A stretch of 64,000 nt of DNA from Corynebacterium aurimucosum ATCC 700975 (GTDB lineage Bacteria; Actinomycetota; Actinomycetes; Mycobacteriales; Mycobacteriaceae), in the NCBI RefSeq assembly GCF_000022905.1, contig NC_012590.1, forward strand, positions 1,922,001 through 1,986,000, read 5' to 3'. How positions within the stretch are numbered: position 1 is the stretch's first letter; every line of letters starts with the position of its first letter. The position numbers and the translations under genes are program-made. The notes under the pieces were generated by a model that did no database searches, was not told where the DNA came from, and worked only from the letters and a program-made list of their open reading frames with translations. Below are positions 1 to 9,347 of the stretch, piece by piece.

Positions 1-704
1 AAAGGCTTGGGCATGAATGTGGCATGCACGCCCTGCTGGGAGGCCACCTCTTTAATGAGGTAGCGGAAGGTCATGATGTGGTCCGCCATGGACAACACGT
101 CAGCATGACGCAGGTCGATCTCCTGCTGGCCAGGTGAGGTTTCATGGTGGCTGAACTCCGTGGCGATGCCCATGGATTCCAACGCGTACATCGACCGGCG
201 CCGGAAGCTCGGGGCGTTATCATGCGTGGCTTGGTCGAAATAGCCGCCGTTATCGGTGGCAACAAGCTTGTTGATATCGCGCGCGTCCTCAAGGAGATAA
301 AACTCAATCTCGGGAGAAGCCTTGCACGTGAATCCTTCATTGGCCGCCTCGGTGACCTGACGGCGCAGAATGTGGCGCGGGTCCACCAACGAAGGTTGCC
401 CATCGGGCTGGGTAATGTCACAGAACATGCGCGCCGAGAGCAGCTCGGGTTCTTCCTTGTCAAAGGGCATGATCTGGAAGGTTGAAGGGTCCGGCATCGC
501 GATGGTGTCAGCCTCCGAAATGCGGGAGAACCCTTCCACTGAAGAGCCGTCGAAGCCAACACCTTCCTCGAAGGCGGATTCCAACTCTGAGGGGCTCATT
601 ACCACCGATTTCAGCGCCCCCAAGATGTCAGTGAACCAGAGGCGAATGAAGCGGATATCGCGTTCTTCAACTGTACGAAGGACGAATTCGTGTTGGCTGT
701 TCAT
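1..704 (-). CDS. glnA2: Glutamine synthetase type I (GlnA2-like), 5' part only
   Basis: The N-terminal 234 codons of a glutamine synthetase, which makes glutamine from glutamate, ammonia and ATP in the cytoplasm. Translation from 704 gives MNSQHEFVLRTVEERDIRF, then WFTDILGALKSVVMS, GVGFDGSSVEGF and a PEIEFYLLEDARDIN stretch. These match the beta-grasp domain and the start of the catalytic domain, including the first metal-binding Glu of the family. The gene runs off the left edge. The GlnA2 (non-adenylylated, short N-terminus) assignment rests on synteny: in M. tuberculosis glnA2 (Rv2222c) sits just left of the same neighbours. The adenylylation site is outside the window, so GlnA1 is not excluded by sequence. 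Confidence 0.9.
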   Translation of the reverse strand, partial: MNSQHEFVLRTVEERDIRFIRLWFTDILGALKSVVMSPSELESAFEEGVGFDGSSVEGFSRISEADTIAMPDPSTFQIMPFDKEEPELLSARMFCDITQPDGQPSLVDPRHILRRQVTEAANEGFTCKASPEIEFYLLEDARDINKLVATDNGGYFDQATHDNAPSFRRRSMYALESMGIATEFSHHETSPGQQEIDLRHADVLSMADHIMTFRYLIKEVASQQGVHATFMPKP

Positions 705-902
705 GCTTTAAACCCTACCGCCGTGCGCCGAAGCCACGGAGTGAGTTTCTTCTATTGCCCCCGCACCGACATTTATTAGCCCAGTTGGCAAGAGTATCTC
801 GGGGGCAAATTTTTTCGACTCCTCTGACCCCTGTCGGCATCACGTGCTTGAATGGCCACACAACCGAACAGATGTACCCATACAAACAGATTAGGAACAG
901 CC

Positions 903-1979
903 ATGAACACACACCACGCAACCCTGAGCCAGCGAGGAATCGAGCTCATTAGCCAGGCAGCCCGGCAAGGATGGTCGCCTAAGGACCTGCTCCATGTCGT
1001 GGGTAGTTTTTGCCACCCTCTCATTTATCGCGCCGCCCCTCATGTTCCCGCACAGATTAGTTCCACTGCGCTGCGCAAGGAATGGTTGAGCTTCACCCCG
1101 CCTGCCTCGATGACCATGTCTACCGATGACCTCATGCGGCTTATTGAAGCAATCACTTTACTACCGCCCCTTCGGGATGTTGATGTGCTGGCAGCTCAAA
1201 GAAACAACTCTGGGACGTCCCGCAGCAGCAAGGAGAATAGAATCCGCGACAAAATCTCTCATCTTCTGCGAAAAGCAGAATCCACTCCCTACGAAGAGGA
1301 AGCCAGCGCGCTCATCGCCAAAGCGCAGAGCCTGCAACAGCGACACCGACTCGAAGGGACGCCCACCAATTCACCGGACACAGTGGTATCCACGCGAATC
1401 CATATCAACGCACCCTATATCAACCACAAAACCACTCTGCTCAGCGTCATTGCGGATCGGAACGGATGCACCGCCCTCCGGCTACACCCCAAAGGGATTG
1501 TCACCGTCATTGGCGCTGAAGAGGACGTTCGCCACGTCACTGATCTTTTCGCTTCACTCCTACGGCAATGTGAATGGCACATGCATCACGGCGAGCACGC
1601 CAAGAGCGCGCGTCAGCTTGGCAATGTGGCGTCCTTCCGCCGAAGCTTCATCCTTTCTTATGCCACTCGTATCGGCGAGTTATTGGAGGAAGCAAACACA
1701 AAGTTGGACTCGCACGACGTAGAAGGGACCGGTTTGGCATCAAACGGACCCAGCACTCGGCAAGACGAAGTGACCTTGGCGCAGCAATCACTATCGGCAG
1801 TCGAAGAACGCCGCCGCAACGCCGAAGCAGTGACTGATCGAATCTTCCCCAATGCGCGCACCGTGTCCCTGGCGGTGAGAAGCCACGCAGGAGTATCCGC
1901 CGGCGCATCAGCTGCAGAAAAATCCCACTTGGGAGGTGATTCCTCGGGGCTTAACGGACGCCGCCAGCTCACCCGCTAA
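903..1979 (+). CDS. DUF2786 domain protein
   Basis: A 358-residue cytoplasmic protein of unknown function. The central segment (RIRDKISHLLRKAEST, then EEEASALIAKAQSLQQRH) is the pattern of the DUF2786 family: a helical motif of about 40 residues with Lys-rich and AxxLxxKAQ repeats. The C-terminal third is Glu/Arg-rich and probably helical. I chose ATG 903 over an in-frame ATG at 852 because AGGA lies 8-9 bases upstream. The stop at 1977-1979 overlaps a very strong AAGGAGG ribosome site that serves a tiny downstream frame. No catalytic motif is visible. DUF2786 proteins are sometimes phage-associated but this one sits in a core context. Confidence 0.8.
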   Translation: MNTHHATLSQRGIELISQAARQGWSPKDLLHVVGSFCHPLIYRAAPHVPAQISSTALRKEWLSFTPPASMTMSTDDLMRLIEAITLLPPLRDVDVLAAQRNNSGTSRSSKENRIRDKISHLLRKAESTPYEEEASALIAKAQSLQQRHRLEGTPTNSPDTVVSTRIHINAPYINHKTTLLSVIADRNGCTALRLHPKGIVTVIGAEEDVRHVTDLFASLLRQCEWHMHHGEHAKSARQLGNVASFRRSFILSYATRIGELLEEANTKLDSHDVEGTGLASNGPSTRQDEVTLAQQSLSAVEERRRNAEAVTDRIFPNARTVSLAVRSHAGVSAGASAAEKSHLGGDSSGLNGRRQLTR

Positions 1980-1988
1980 GGAGGATAA

Positions 1989-2021
1989 ATGGCAGGCACA
2001 TTTGCGTTACTAGCCAGGTAA
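1989..2021 (+). other. Possible 10-codon mini-ORF with a perfect Shine-Dalgarno
   Basis: AAGGAGG (1978-1984) stands four bases before ATG 1989, which opens a frame MAGTFALLAR ending at TAA 2019-2021. The Shine-Dalgarno is stronger than that of most genes in the window and overlaps the stop of the DUF2786 gene. The frame lies about 70 bases before the CYTH-CHAD start. It could be a leader peptide, a translational spacer or the relic of a longer gene. No attenuator hairpin was found behind it. Confidence 0.25.
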
Positions 2022-2088
2022 CCTAGAAGGCGGTACAGAGGTTTGTTGCCTCCTTTTCATATATTCGCTCCCCGACGAAGGTGTGTAC

Positions 2089-3816
2089 ATGTCTCCAAAG
2101 ACGTTCCTTGAAATCGAAGCCAAGTTCGCCGTGGATGAGGCCACCCCAATGCCGGATCTCACCCAGCTCGACGAGGTTTCCCGCGTTGCAGAAACCCACC
2201 ACCACTCGTTGTCCGCGATTTACTACGACACCGAGGATCTCCGCCTTACCCACGCGAAGATCACGCTGCGACGTCGCACCGGCGGAAATGATGATGGCTG
2301 GCACATCAAGATTCCCGGTGCGGAAGGTCGCACTGAGATCCGGGCGGAACTCGGTGAGCCCATCGACGGCAAATACGAGGTTCCGGACGAGTTGCTCCAC
2401 CAGGTCCGCTCGGTAGTGCGTAACCAGCTTCTTGAGCCGATCGCACAGGTGGATAACAACCGCACCGAGTTGCTGCTCGTTGACGCAGACGAGCAGCCAG
2501 TTGCTGAGTTCTGCGATGACCATGTCACCGCTTTCTCCTTCCTGCCGGGTGGCTCCCAGAGCACGTGGCGCGAATGGGAGGTAGAGCTCGCCGGGGACCT
2601 GCCGGGAAGCAAAGCGGGCAACAAACTGCTGCGGCACGCCACTTCCCTACTGATCGGTTCTGGGGCTCGGGTTTCCTCCTCGCCGTCCAAGCTGAAGTCT
2701 GCATTGGGAGACTCCATCAACAACGTCGAGCTTCCTCCGGCCCTAGCGGCGTCCAATGTGGAGCCGGGCTCACCCGCGGCGGCAGTCGTGGAAGCGTTGA
2801 AGGCTAATCGGGACAAGCTCGTCGAGTTCGATCCGCGTGTTCGCCGGGATGAGTGGGATTCGGTGCACCAAATGCGTGTGGCTACCCGTGAATTGCGCAG
2901 CCACTTGCAGACCTTCCACGGCATTGTGGTGGGCCCTGAGATTGAGCGCATTGAGTCAGATCTCAAGGAACTTGCGGCCATGCTGGGCGTTGCCCGGGAT
3001 GCCGAGGTTGTGGAAGAACGCTGGCAGAATCTGCTCGCATCCGAGGACTCTGATGTTCTCGATGAAGCTACCCGTGAGCACATTGCTCACGACATGGGCC
3101 GCGCCTACCGCCGCGCGCATCGCCGAGTCATCGCTGCGCTCGATTCCGACCAATACTTAGCACTTCTCGATGCACTGGATGCTTTCCTCTCCAACCCGCC
3201 GGTTGCCGGGGAGGAAACGGCCGCTGGCGCAGACGGCACTTCCGAAGACGACATAGCGGAAGACTCTGCGGTCGTCGCTTCAGAATCCGCTGAGCCCGCG
3301 GAGGACCACGAGGCAGCACAGGACTACGAGCCGAAGCACGCCAAGCCTGATGAGGGAGACGAACCCCGCGATCTCGACACGGTGATGGCCCTTCACCTCA
3401 AGCAGGCTTATGACAAGCTGGTCAAGCGCCACAAGAAGGCTGTCTCCAACTGGGATAACACCGAGCTGACGCTACATGAGCGTGAGGAATACTTCCACGA
3501 TATGCGCAAGGCAGCGAAGAAGCTGCGCTATGCCGCAGAGGCTGCTGGGTCCGCCACCAACCTGAAGACGAAGAACCTCTACAAGGCCTGCAAGCAGATG
3601 CAATCTGTCTTAGGAGACTTCCAGGATTCGGTGACCTCCCGCGATAAGTTGCTCGAGTTGGCAGAAACCGCACGCCGCCGTGGTGAGGACACCTTCGGCT
3701 ATGGCCTCCTCTACCAGCGTGAGCGCGTCATCGGATTGGAAGCACTCGACGCATACTCGGATAGCTTCAAGGCCATCAAGTCCGCCTTCAAGCCGCTGCG
3801 CAAGAAGCTGAGCTAG
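2089..3816 (+). CDS. CYTH-CHAD domain protein
   Basis: A 575-residue protein with an N-terminal CYTH (triphosphate tunnel metalloenzyme) domain and a C-terminal CHAD domain. The CYTH signature is at residues 6-10 (EIEAKF, the E-x-E-x-K motif), with further tunnel strands such as TLRRRTGG. The CHAD domain (from about residue 230) begins near VHQMRVATRELRSHLQTF and has a second conserved His-containing helix, FHDMRKAAKKLRYAAEAA; CHAD domains bind polyphosphate. An acidic linker of about 60 residues interrupts CHAD. Likely role: inorganic polyphosphate or triphosphate hydrolysis or binding. ATG 2089 has GAAGG 7 bases upstream; an in-frame GTG two codons earlier is less likely. TATATT at 2060-2065 is a candidate -10. 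M. tuberculosis Rv2226 is the syntenic homologue. Confidence 0.88.
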   Translation: MSPKTFLEIEAKFAVDEATPMPDLTQLDEVSRVAETHHHSLSAIYYDTEDLRLTHAKITLRRRTGGNDDGWHIKIPGAEGRTEIRAELGEPIDGKYEVPDELLHQVRSVVRNQLLEPIAQVDNNRTELLLVDADEQPVAEFCDDHVTAFSFLPGGSQSTWREWEVELAGDLPGSKAGNKLLRHATSLLIGSGARVSSSPSKLKSALGDSINNVELPPALAASNVEPGSPAAAVVEALKANRDKLVEFDPRVRRDEWDSVHQMRVATRELRSHLQTFHGIVVGPEIERIESDLKELAAMLGVARDAEVVEERWQNLLASEDSDVLDEATREHIAHDMGRAYRRAHRRVIAALDSDQYLALLDALDAFLSNPPVAGEETAAGADGTSEDDIAEDSAVVASESAEPAEDHEAAQDYEPKHAKPDEGDEPRDLDTVMALHLKQAYDKLVKRHKKAVSNWDNTELTLHEREEYFHDMRKAAKKLRYAAEAAGSATNLKTKNLYKACKQMQSVLGDFQDSVTSRDKLLELAETARRRGEDTFGYGLLYQRERVIGLEALDAYSDSFKAIKSAFKPLRKKLS

Positions 3817-3869
3817 CCGGCTGGCTTTGCTCCGCTAGCCTTCCCGTGTTGCAAGGCAGCGATCAGAAG

Positions 3870-3907
3870 CGGCCCACACCTTCACGCCTATGCGGTGGTG
3901 TGGGCCG
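3870..3907. terminator. Hairpin between convergent genes
   Basis: An 11-bp perfect stem (3870-3880 with 3897-3907, CGGCCCACACC arm) and a 16-base loop lie between the CYTH-CHAD gene (+) and the small SPOR-like gene (-). There is no clear T-tract, so it may work as a bidirectional terminator or 3'-end stabiliser. Confidence 0.5.
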
Positions 3908-3972
3908 TTGCTATTAGCGGACTTCTCAAGCAGGCTTCAACATTGGCCTGTTAGGACTGCGCAGTGTGGTGC

Positions 3973-4161
3973 TTAGTAATCGTCCTCGGCGGCGTCCTCA
4001 GCATCAGCCGCAGCGGTGCGAGCTTGCGCGATTTCGATGGCGCGCTCAGCCTCCTCGCGGGAATCATAAGGTCCCATGCGGTTCTCCCAGCCGGACACCT
4101 TGCCCTGGGATACTTCACCGGTTGACGGGTCATAGAACCACTTGTTGTCGGCTTCAGCCAT
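3973..4161 (-). CDS. Small SPOR-like protein
   Basis: A 62-residue acidic protein: MAEADNKWFYDPSTGEVSQG, then WENRMGPYDSREEAERAI, then an Ala/Glu/Asp tail ending EDDY. The WFYDPxTGEV...GPYDSREEAERAL pattern is that of the short actinobacterial proteins annotated as SPOR domain-containing. Function is unknown. I chose ATG 4161 because GGAG lies six bases upstream; an ATG four codons earlier would have that site inside the coding region. It is a single gene, divergent from the galactokinase-like gene. Confidence 0.75.
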   Translation of the reverse strand: MAEADNKWFYDPSTGEVSQGKVSGWENRMGPYDSREEAERAIEIAQARTAAADAEDAAEDDY

Positions 4162-4232
4162 AATCTTCTCCATTCTTTTAAGCTCTCATTCAGTGCACCC
4201 CACACTACAGACCGCCTGCGGCCCACGCCCGT

Positions 4233-4238
4233 TAGAAT
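4233..4238 (+). promoter_or_regulatory. Candidate -10 box of the galactokinase-like gene
   Basis: TAGAAT fits the corynebacterial TANANT -10 consensus. It would give a leader of about 65 bases before ATG 4309, in which an AAAGGAG ribosome site (4292-4298) is present. No good -35 was seen. Confidence 0.4.
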
Positions 4239-4308
4239 AGATAGGTCACTTAGTCCTGCTGCTACTTCTTTGGCAGGATATCGCCACCAGCAAAGGAGAA
4301 CCTTCCCG

Positions 4309-5580
4309 ATGCCCCTGTGGACTGCCCCTTCGACCCCGGCCGTCGACCGCGTTCGCGCCGCACACCGCGAAAACGTGGGCGCTGAATCAGCACATGTCGC
4401 CAGCGCCCCCGCCACTTGGGCACTCATCGGCGAGCACATCGACCACTACGGCGGCATCGCCATCATGGGGCTTGCCAATATCCGCGCGGCAGCAGCTGTC
4501 AGCCCCCGCAGCGACGGACTCGTCAAGGTTCGCCTCCAGCACACCAACGGCGAAACAGTTGAAGACCAGATCTCCCTCGAACAGGTTTCTGCCCTTGCCG
4601 CGCAGCAGCAGCCCAGCGTCGATTCCGAAGGCCAGACCATTGAACCCCCAGCACCCGAAGGTGCCATCGCCGCGCGCCTCGGCGGCATCATCTACACCAT
4701 GATCAACCGCCAGCTTCTTACCCGCGAGACCGCTGGCGCCGACATCACCGTGGTCAATGACATCCCCGATTCGACCGGCCTCGGCGCCGCCGCGGCCATC
4801 GATATCGCCACAGCTTTGGCATTACTCGGCACCGCTGACGATCTGCATGATGCCCCACTGCGCGCCCGTATCGCAGAGGTGTGCTCCCAAGCGGTTGGCA
4901 CCTTCGCGCGATTCCCTGCGCTGCGCGCTCGCCACTCCGCTGCCCTGCGCGGCGCAGGTGAGTCCATCACCATCATCGACTACGCCGACGGCTCCGTGAC
5001 CCAGGCGCCTCACATGATCAACAAGGACATTGCAGCTTTCGCCTTGGCCGTGCCCGGGGACGCTGATTCTGCTGAGGCCGTGACAGAGATTCGCGCCCGC
5101 GAGCGTTTCATTGACGCCGCCTGCCGCGCTTTCGGCACGCCGTCGCTGCGTTTGTTGCCGGATGCTCCCCAGCGCGTCCTTGAGTGGCTGGCCGCGGTCC
5201 ACAAGGTGCACGGCACCGAGAACCAGCCGACCATCGCCCAAGCCACGGCATGGCTGACCTTCTACTCGGAGGAAACTGAGCGCGCCGAAGGCATTGCTCG
5301 TGCTTTGCGCTCTCGCCGCGGCACCGAGCTTTTCCCACTGCTCACGCAGTCGCAGTCTGCCTTGGCCACCGTCTATGGTTTCAACTCCGCGGAGAAACTC
5401 GCGCAGCTGGCCACTGCCCGCGGTGCCGTCGCTTCACGCTCTGCTCACGCCGGCACTTCCTCCGCGGTCATCGCCTACGTGCCGAGCGCTAAGGCCACCA
5501 ACTTCGCGGCCGACTTAGCGGAGGACGGCCTGCTGGTCATCCCGCTTTCTGCCGGAAGCCCTGCAATCACCGAGGATTAA
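4309..5580 (+). CDS. Galactokinase-like GHMP kinase, catalytic Asp apparently missing
   Basis: A 423-residue protein of the galactokinase branch of GHMP kinases. The sugar-binding motif is ATWALIGEHIDHYGG (family LIGEHxDYxGG), and the ATP-binding motif is DSTGLGAAAAIDIATALAL in place of the usual GLSSSAALxVA. In galactokinases the segment after this has a catalytic Asp (GxMDQ); here the matching region reads FPALRARHSAALRGAGE with no Asp. The protein may therefore have another substrate, be weakly active or have a binding role. It sits between unrelated genes, with no galT or galE nearby. ATG 4309 has AAAGGAG upstream. Its stop overlaps the stop of the convergent exoribonuclease gene (4 bases shared). 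Confidence 0.8.
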   Translation: MPLWTAPSTPAVDRVRAAHRENVGAESAHVASAPATWALIGEHIDHYGGIAIMGLANIRAAAAVSPRSDGLVKVRLQHTNGETVEDQISLEQVSALAAQQQPSVDSEGQTIEPPAPEGAIAARLGGIIYTMINRQLLTRETAGADITVVNDIPDSTGLGAAAAIDIATALALLGTADDLHDAPLRARIAEVCSQAVGTFARFPALRARHSAALRGAGESITIIDYADGSVTQAPHMINKDIAAFALAVPGDADSAEAVTEIRARERFIDAACRAFGTPSLRLLPDAPQRVLEWLAAVHKVHGTENQPTIAQATAWLTFYSEETERAEGIARALRSRRGTELFPLLTQSQSALATVYGFNSAEKLAQLATARGAVASRSAHAGTSSAVIAYVPSAKATNFAADLAEDGLLVIPLSAGSPAITED

Positions 5581-6980
5581 TCCGCCGGCCACGCAAAGAG
5601 CACATCGCGCTCTTCAACGTCGGCCTTCACCAAGGACACCATCGTCTCCTTGCCGGTCTCTGGGTGGCCTACGGCCTGACCAATCACCGGTGGGTCTAAC
5701 ACGAAGAGCCGTGCTTTCTCACGCTTGATTCCACCATCAACCACGACAGCTTCAAAGTTGGTGCCAACCCACGGCGCCAGGACCGTCGCCTCCGTGAGGT
5801 TCAAACACGCCTTATCCACATGGGAGGCCAGCTGCGATGTCGAGCGCATCGTGGACATGACATCCCCGGCGCGCTCGCACACCCACTGCGGCACCTCATA
5901 GCCACCGCTGAGTGCTAAGCAGACCTCCGTGGCGAAGCGGTCGACAAGACGCCGCAGCGGGGCCGTCACGTGCGCATAGTAGCCGCCGATTCCCGCGTGC
6001 ACGTCCGCCTGGCCATCCTCCAGCCACACGTAGTCAGCACCACGCAGCAATCGCTGGGCCTCGCGCATCACCGCCATCCCGCGCGGCGAATCCGCGTCCA
6101 CGGAATGCAGAAACTCTGAGATGCTGCTCTCCCCCAGGTCAAAACCCAGCGCCTCTGCTTCCGAGCGGAAGGTGGCCTCGGCCTCCGGTGTGGCCGCCGA
6201 TAAGGTGCGCAGGAAACCAACTCCATGCTCTTCCATCAACCGCCCCGCGCACATTCCGGTAAGCAGCGAAATCTCCGAGTTATAGTCCATCACCTCGTGG
6301 CGCGGCTCCATCACGAGCTCGTAGTGCCCCTTTTTCCCATCGCTGCTTTCGGTTACGCGCTGCGAAGGAAGTCGCAGGTTAATCGCCTCACGCCGCAGCG
6401 AGGAGGCCTGTCGTAGCTTTCCTACCTCCGGCAGCAAGGCGATCGAGGAATGCAAAGTGCCATTCTCCAAGTCCTTATGGGCCTGGTCATAGTCCAGCCG
6501 GGCGCGGCTGCGCACGAGTGCGCGCTCCACCGAGAAGTCCTCCACCTCACCCGCGGTGTCGAGGTTGAAGGTCCAGAGGACCGCGGGGCGGTCGACGTCG
6601 GCAAGCAGCGAGGCCCTATCCTCAGACAGCTCCGCTGGGTGCAGCCGCGCCGGCTCATCGGGCAGGTAGATGGTCTGGCCACGCTTAAGGGACTCAGTCT
6701 CCAGCGCGGAGCCCGGTTCGATGAAAGCTGCAACATCAGCGATGGCATAGAGCACGCGGTAGCCGCCATCGCGCGCCTCAATGAAGACGGCCTGGTCCAG
6801 GTCCTTTGAGCCGGCCGGGTCGATGGTCACCAGCGGGATGTCCCGGGCGTCGCGGCGCTGCTCGGCATAGCGGTCCTGCGCAGTGGCGGCCTGGGCGGTG
6901 ACCTCCTCTGGGAAGTCGGTCGGAACGGAAAACTCCTCAGCGATGGGCCGAAAGTCCAAGGGCGCGGCATATAGTTTCAT
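5577..6980 (-). CDS. RNase II/R-family 3'-5' exoribonuclease (RNB domain)
   Basis: A 467-residue protein with an RNB catalytic core. Residues near 75-100 read ITIDPAGSKDLDQAVFIE (VTIDPAGSKDLDQA here), the hallmark Asp cluster that binds Mg2+. It continues YAIADVAAFIEPGSALE and later AHVTAPLRRLVDRFA, both standard RNB elements. It would degrade RNA processively 3' to 5'. It is much shorter than E. coli RNase R and lacks clear cold-shock and S1 domains at both ends, as usual for the short actinobacterial form. I chose ATG 6980 (MKLYAAPLDFRPI); a longer frame would extend into rnpB. The gene lies directly behind rnpB on the same strand. Confidence 0.88.
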   Translation of the reverse strand: MKLYAAPLDFRPIAEEFSVPTDFPEEVTAQAATAQDRYAEQRRDARDIPLVTIDPAGSKDLDQAVFIEARDGGYRVLYAIADVAAFIEPGSALETESLKRGQTIYLPDEPARLHPAELSEDRASLLADVDRPAVLWTFNLDTAGEVEDFSVERALVRSRARLDYDQAHKDLENGTLHSSIALLPEVGKLRQASSLRREAINLRLPSQRVTESSDGKKGHYELVMEPRHEVMDYNSEISLLTGMCAGRLMEEHGVGFLRTLSAATPEAEATFRSEAEALGFDLGESSISEFLHSVDADSPRGMAVMREAQRLLRGADYVWLEDGQADVHAGIGGYYAHVTAPLRRLVDRFATEVCLALSGGYEVPQWVCERAGDVMSTMRSTSQLASHVDKACLNLTEATVLAPWVGTNFEAVVVDGGIKREKARLFVLDPPVIGQAVGHPETGKETMVSLVKADVEERDVLFAWPAD

Positions 6981-7017
6981 GCCGCCCCATTGTTCCAAAA
7001 AATAAAAGTATGGGCGC

Positions 7018-7454
<437 letters not shown>

Positions 7455-7464
7455 GCCTGTTAGT

Positions 7465-8634
7465 TTATCGCAGCGCGCCCAGATGCCCCACATCGTTGAA
7501 ACGGTGCAGGGTGCTGCCGCCGTCGAAGAATTCGACCTCACTCACAGAAGCCAGCTCCAGGAAAAGGTGGTTGGGAGTCTGCGGGCCGGAATCGAGAGCC
7601 TGGCGCACGAAGGACTTGATGGGGTTGACGTGAGAGACCACAAGGACGGTCTGCCCTTCAAAGCGCTGCTGCAGCTCGCGGCGCGCAGCACTCACGCGGC
7701 GGTGCACCGCGCGGAGGGACTCCCCGCCCGGGCAGGCCACGGACGTATCCTTCAGCCAGCGCGCGTGGAGCTCGGGGTCAGCGGCATCGGCTTCGGCGAA
7801 GGTCTTGCCTTCCCAGCGCCCGAAATCCACCTCAATGAGGTCCTCGACGGTTTCCACGCGCAGGTCCCTGCCCTTAACCACGGCCGCGGCCGTCTGCTGG
7901 CAGCGGCGCAGCGGCGAGCACACCACGGCATCGATGTGGGTATCGGCCAAGGCTTGGGCGGCGGCGAGCGCTTGCTTCTTGCCCAGCTCGGTCAGCTCAG
8001 GGTTTGCGCGCCCGGAGTACTGCTTGGCGGCGGACATCGCCGTCTGACCGTGGCGCAGCAGGATGAAGCGGGTGGCCGGGCCACACTCGGAGCGCCAGTC
8101 GGCCGCGGTGGAGGACGCCGTGCTTGCCGACGTCCCCCCGACCTCCCCGCTGGCATCCTGACTATCCGCAGCGTCGGCCTCAGCGCCGTCGCCGGAACCC
8201 ATGTCGAGGATGCCCGCGGGATCGCCCTTTGCGGCGGCGTCCATCGCCACGTTGGAAAGCGCATCGGCCACGGAGTTCTTCGCGCGCGGGACCCACTCGA
8301 GGCTGAAGCTAGGAATCTGATCCAGCAGGCGGCGCGCCTCGATGGCCAGCTTCTGCATGTCCGGGTGCTTGATCTTCCAGCGCCCGTTCATCTGCTCCAC
8401 CACGAGCTTGGAGTCCATGTAGAACTCCACCTCGTCCGCGCCCAGTTCCACCGCTGCCTCAAGGCCGCGCAGCAGGCCGTGGTATTCGGCCACGTTATTG
8501 GTGGACTTCTGCCCCACGACGTAGGCGATTTCCCTAAGCAGCTGCGAGCGGTCCTCGTTGTAGACTGCAGTGCCAGAACCGGCGATCCCGGGGTTGCCGC
8601 GGGAGCCGCCGTCAGCGAAGATGACTAGCTTCAT
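7465..8634 (-). CDS. Bifunctional RNase HI / histidine phosphatase (CobC/phosphoglycerate mutase-like)
   Basis: A 389-residue fusion. Residues 1-135 form an RNase HI domain: MKLVIFADGGSRGNPG with the first catalytic Asp, then EYHGLLRGLEAAVELGADEV, YMDSKLVVEQMNGRW and KNSVADALSN carrying the other acidic residues. An Asp/Ala/Ser-rich linker follows. From about residue 200 there is a histidine phosphatase domain with the catalytic ILLRHGQT motif and later PGGESLRAVHRRV and VVSHVNPIKSF. M. tuberculosis Rv2228c has the same architecture. Expected roles are RNA removal from RNA-DNA hybrids plus phosphatase activity, possibly on a cobalamin intermediate. ATG 8634 overlaps the stop of the upstream Zn-ribbon gene (ATGA), so translation is probably coupled. 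Confidence 0.92.
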   Translation of the reverse strand: MKLVIFADGGSRGNPGIAGSGTAVYNEDRSQLLREIAYVVGQKSTNNVAEYHGLLRGLEAAVELGADEVEFYMDSKLVVEQMNGRWKIKHPDMQKLAIEARRLLDQIPSFSLEWVPRAKNSVADALSNVAMDAAAKGDPAGILDMGSGDGAEADAADSQDASGEVGGTSASTASSTAADWRSECGPATRFILLRHGQTAMSAAKQYSGRANPELTELGKKQALAAAQALADTHIDAVVCSPLRRCQQTAAAVVKGRDLRVETVEDLIEVDFGRWEGKTFAEADAADPELHARWLKDTSVACPGGESLRAVHRRVSAARRELQQRFEGQTVLVVSHVNPIKSFVRQALDSGPQTPNHLFLELASVSEVEFFDGGSTLHRFNDVGHLGALR

Positions 8635-9347
8635 GAGGCCGGGCGTACCAGGTAGGAGCCGCAGTCGCTGCACTGCGGAAGCTCGTCGGCCGCAGCATTG
8701 CGCACCGCGTTCTGCTCGGCCGGTGGCAACACGATGAAGCAGCCACCGCAAGCGCGACCAGTAAAGGCCGCCGCACCCACACCGTTTTCTTCGCGCACGG
8801 TCTCGTACTCCGCCACGATGTCCGCGGGCAGCTGCTCGCGCAGCTCGCCAATGCGCACCTGCGGATCCGGTCGGTTCGCCACGGCCTCCTGGGCGGCTTC
8901 GGCCGCGCGCTTGAGCGCTTCGAGCTTGCGCTCGGAATCGGAGACCTTCGCGCCGTAGACATCCAGGTTGGCACGCAGGGCGTGAATTTCGTTGTGGGCT
9001 TCCTGCAGCTCGCTCATGAGATCCGCGATGCGGGACTTAGCCGCATAGAGATCGTGTTCCAAGTCCTTGCGGGTCTCCGGGTCGGTCGCGGCGCCAAGCT
9101 GTGCCTTGTCATCGCGCTCGCGCTGGCGCAGCTTGCGCTCATCAGCCTGGATGCGCAGGATCTCCATCTCCATATCGTCGACGGCGAGCTGGGCGGAGCC
9201 GGAGGCGTCGACAAGCCGGGCGTGTGCGGCCTGAGCCTTCTCGTATTCCTCTTGCTCCGGGATGGCGGGGGTTCCACCAAGCGCCTGGGAGCGCTCGAGG
9301 GTGGCCAGCTCCAGCAGGATGGTCTGCAGGTCCTGTGGCAGTTTCAT
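8631..9347 (-). CDS. Coiled-coil Zn-ribbon protein (Rv2229c type)
   Basis: A 238-residue protein with a long charged helical hairpin (residues 1-160, heptad-like Leu/Ala/Glu pattern) and a C-terminal four-Cys zinc ribbon: CGGCFIVLPP then CSDCGSYLV. This is the layout of the actinobacterial C4-type zinc-ribbon (zf-RING_7) family. Its function is not established; the fixed linkage with the NIF3 and RNase H genes suggests an RNA- or nucleic-acid-linked role, which is inference. Its ATG follows the NIF3 stop with no gap. Confidence 0.85.
   Translation of the reverse strand: MKLPQDLQTILLELATLERSQALGGTPAIPEQEEYEKAQAAHARLVDASGSAQLAVDDMEMEILRIQADERKLRQRERDDKAQLGAATDPETRKDLEHDLYAAKSRIADLMSELQEAHNEIHALRANLDVYGAKVSDSERKLEALKRAAEAAQEAVANRPDPQVRIGELREQLPADIVAEYETVREENGVGAAAFTGRACGGCFIVLPPAEQNAVRNAAADELPQCSDCGSYLVRPAS

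Noticed and set aside
7483..8628. 381-residue plus-strand frame across the RNase H/phosphatase gene
   Set aside because: Antisense shadow of a clearly recognised gene.
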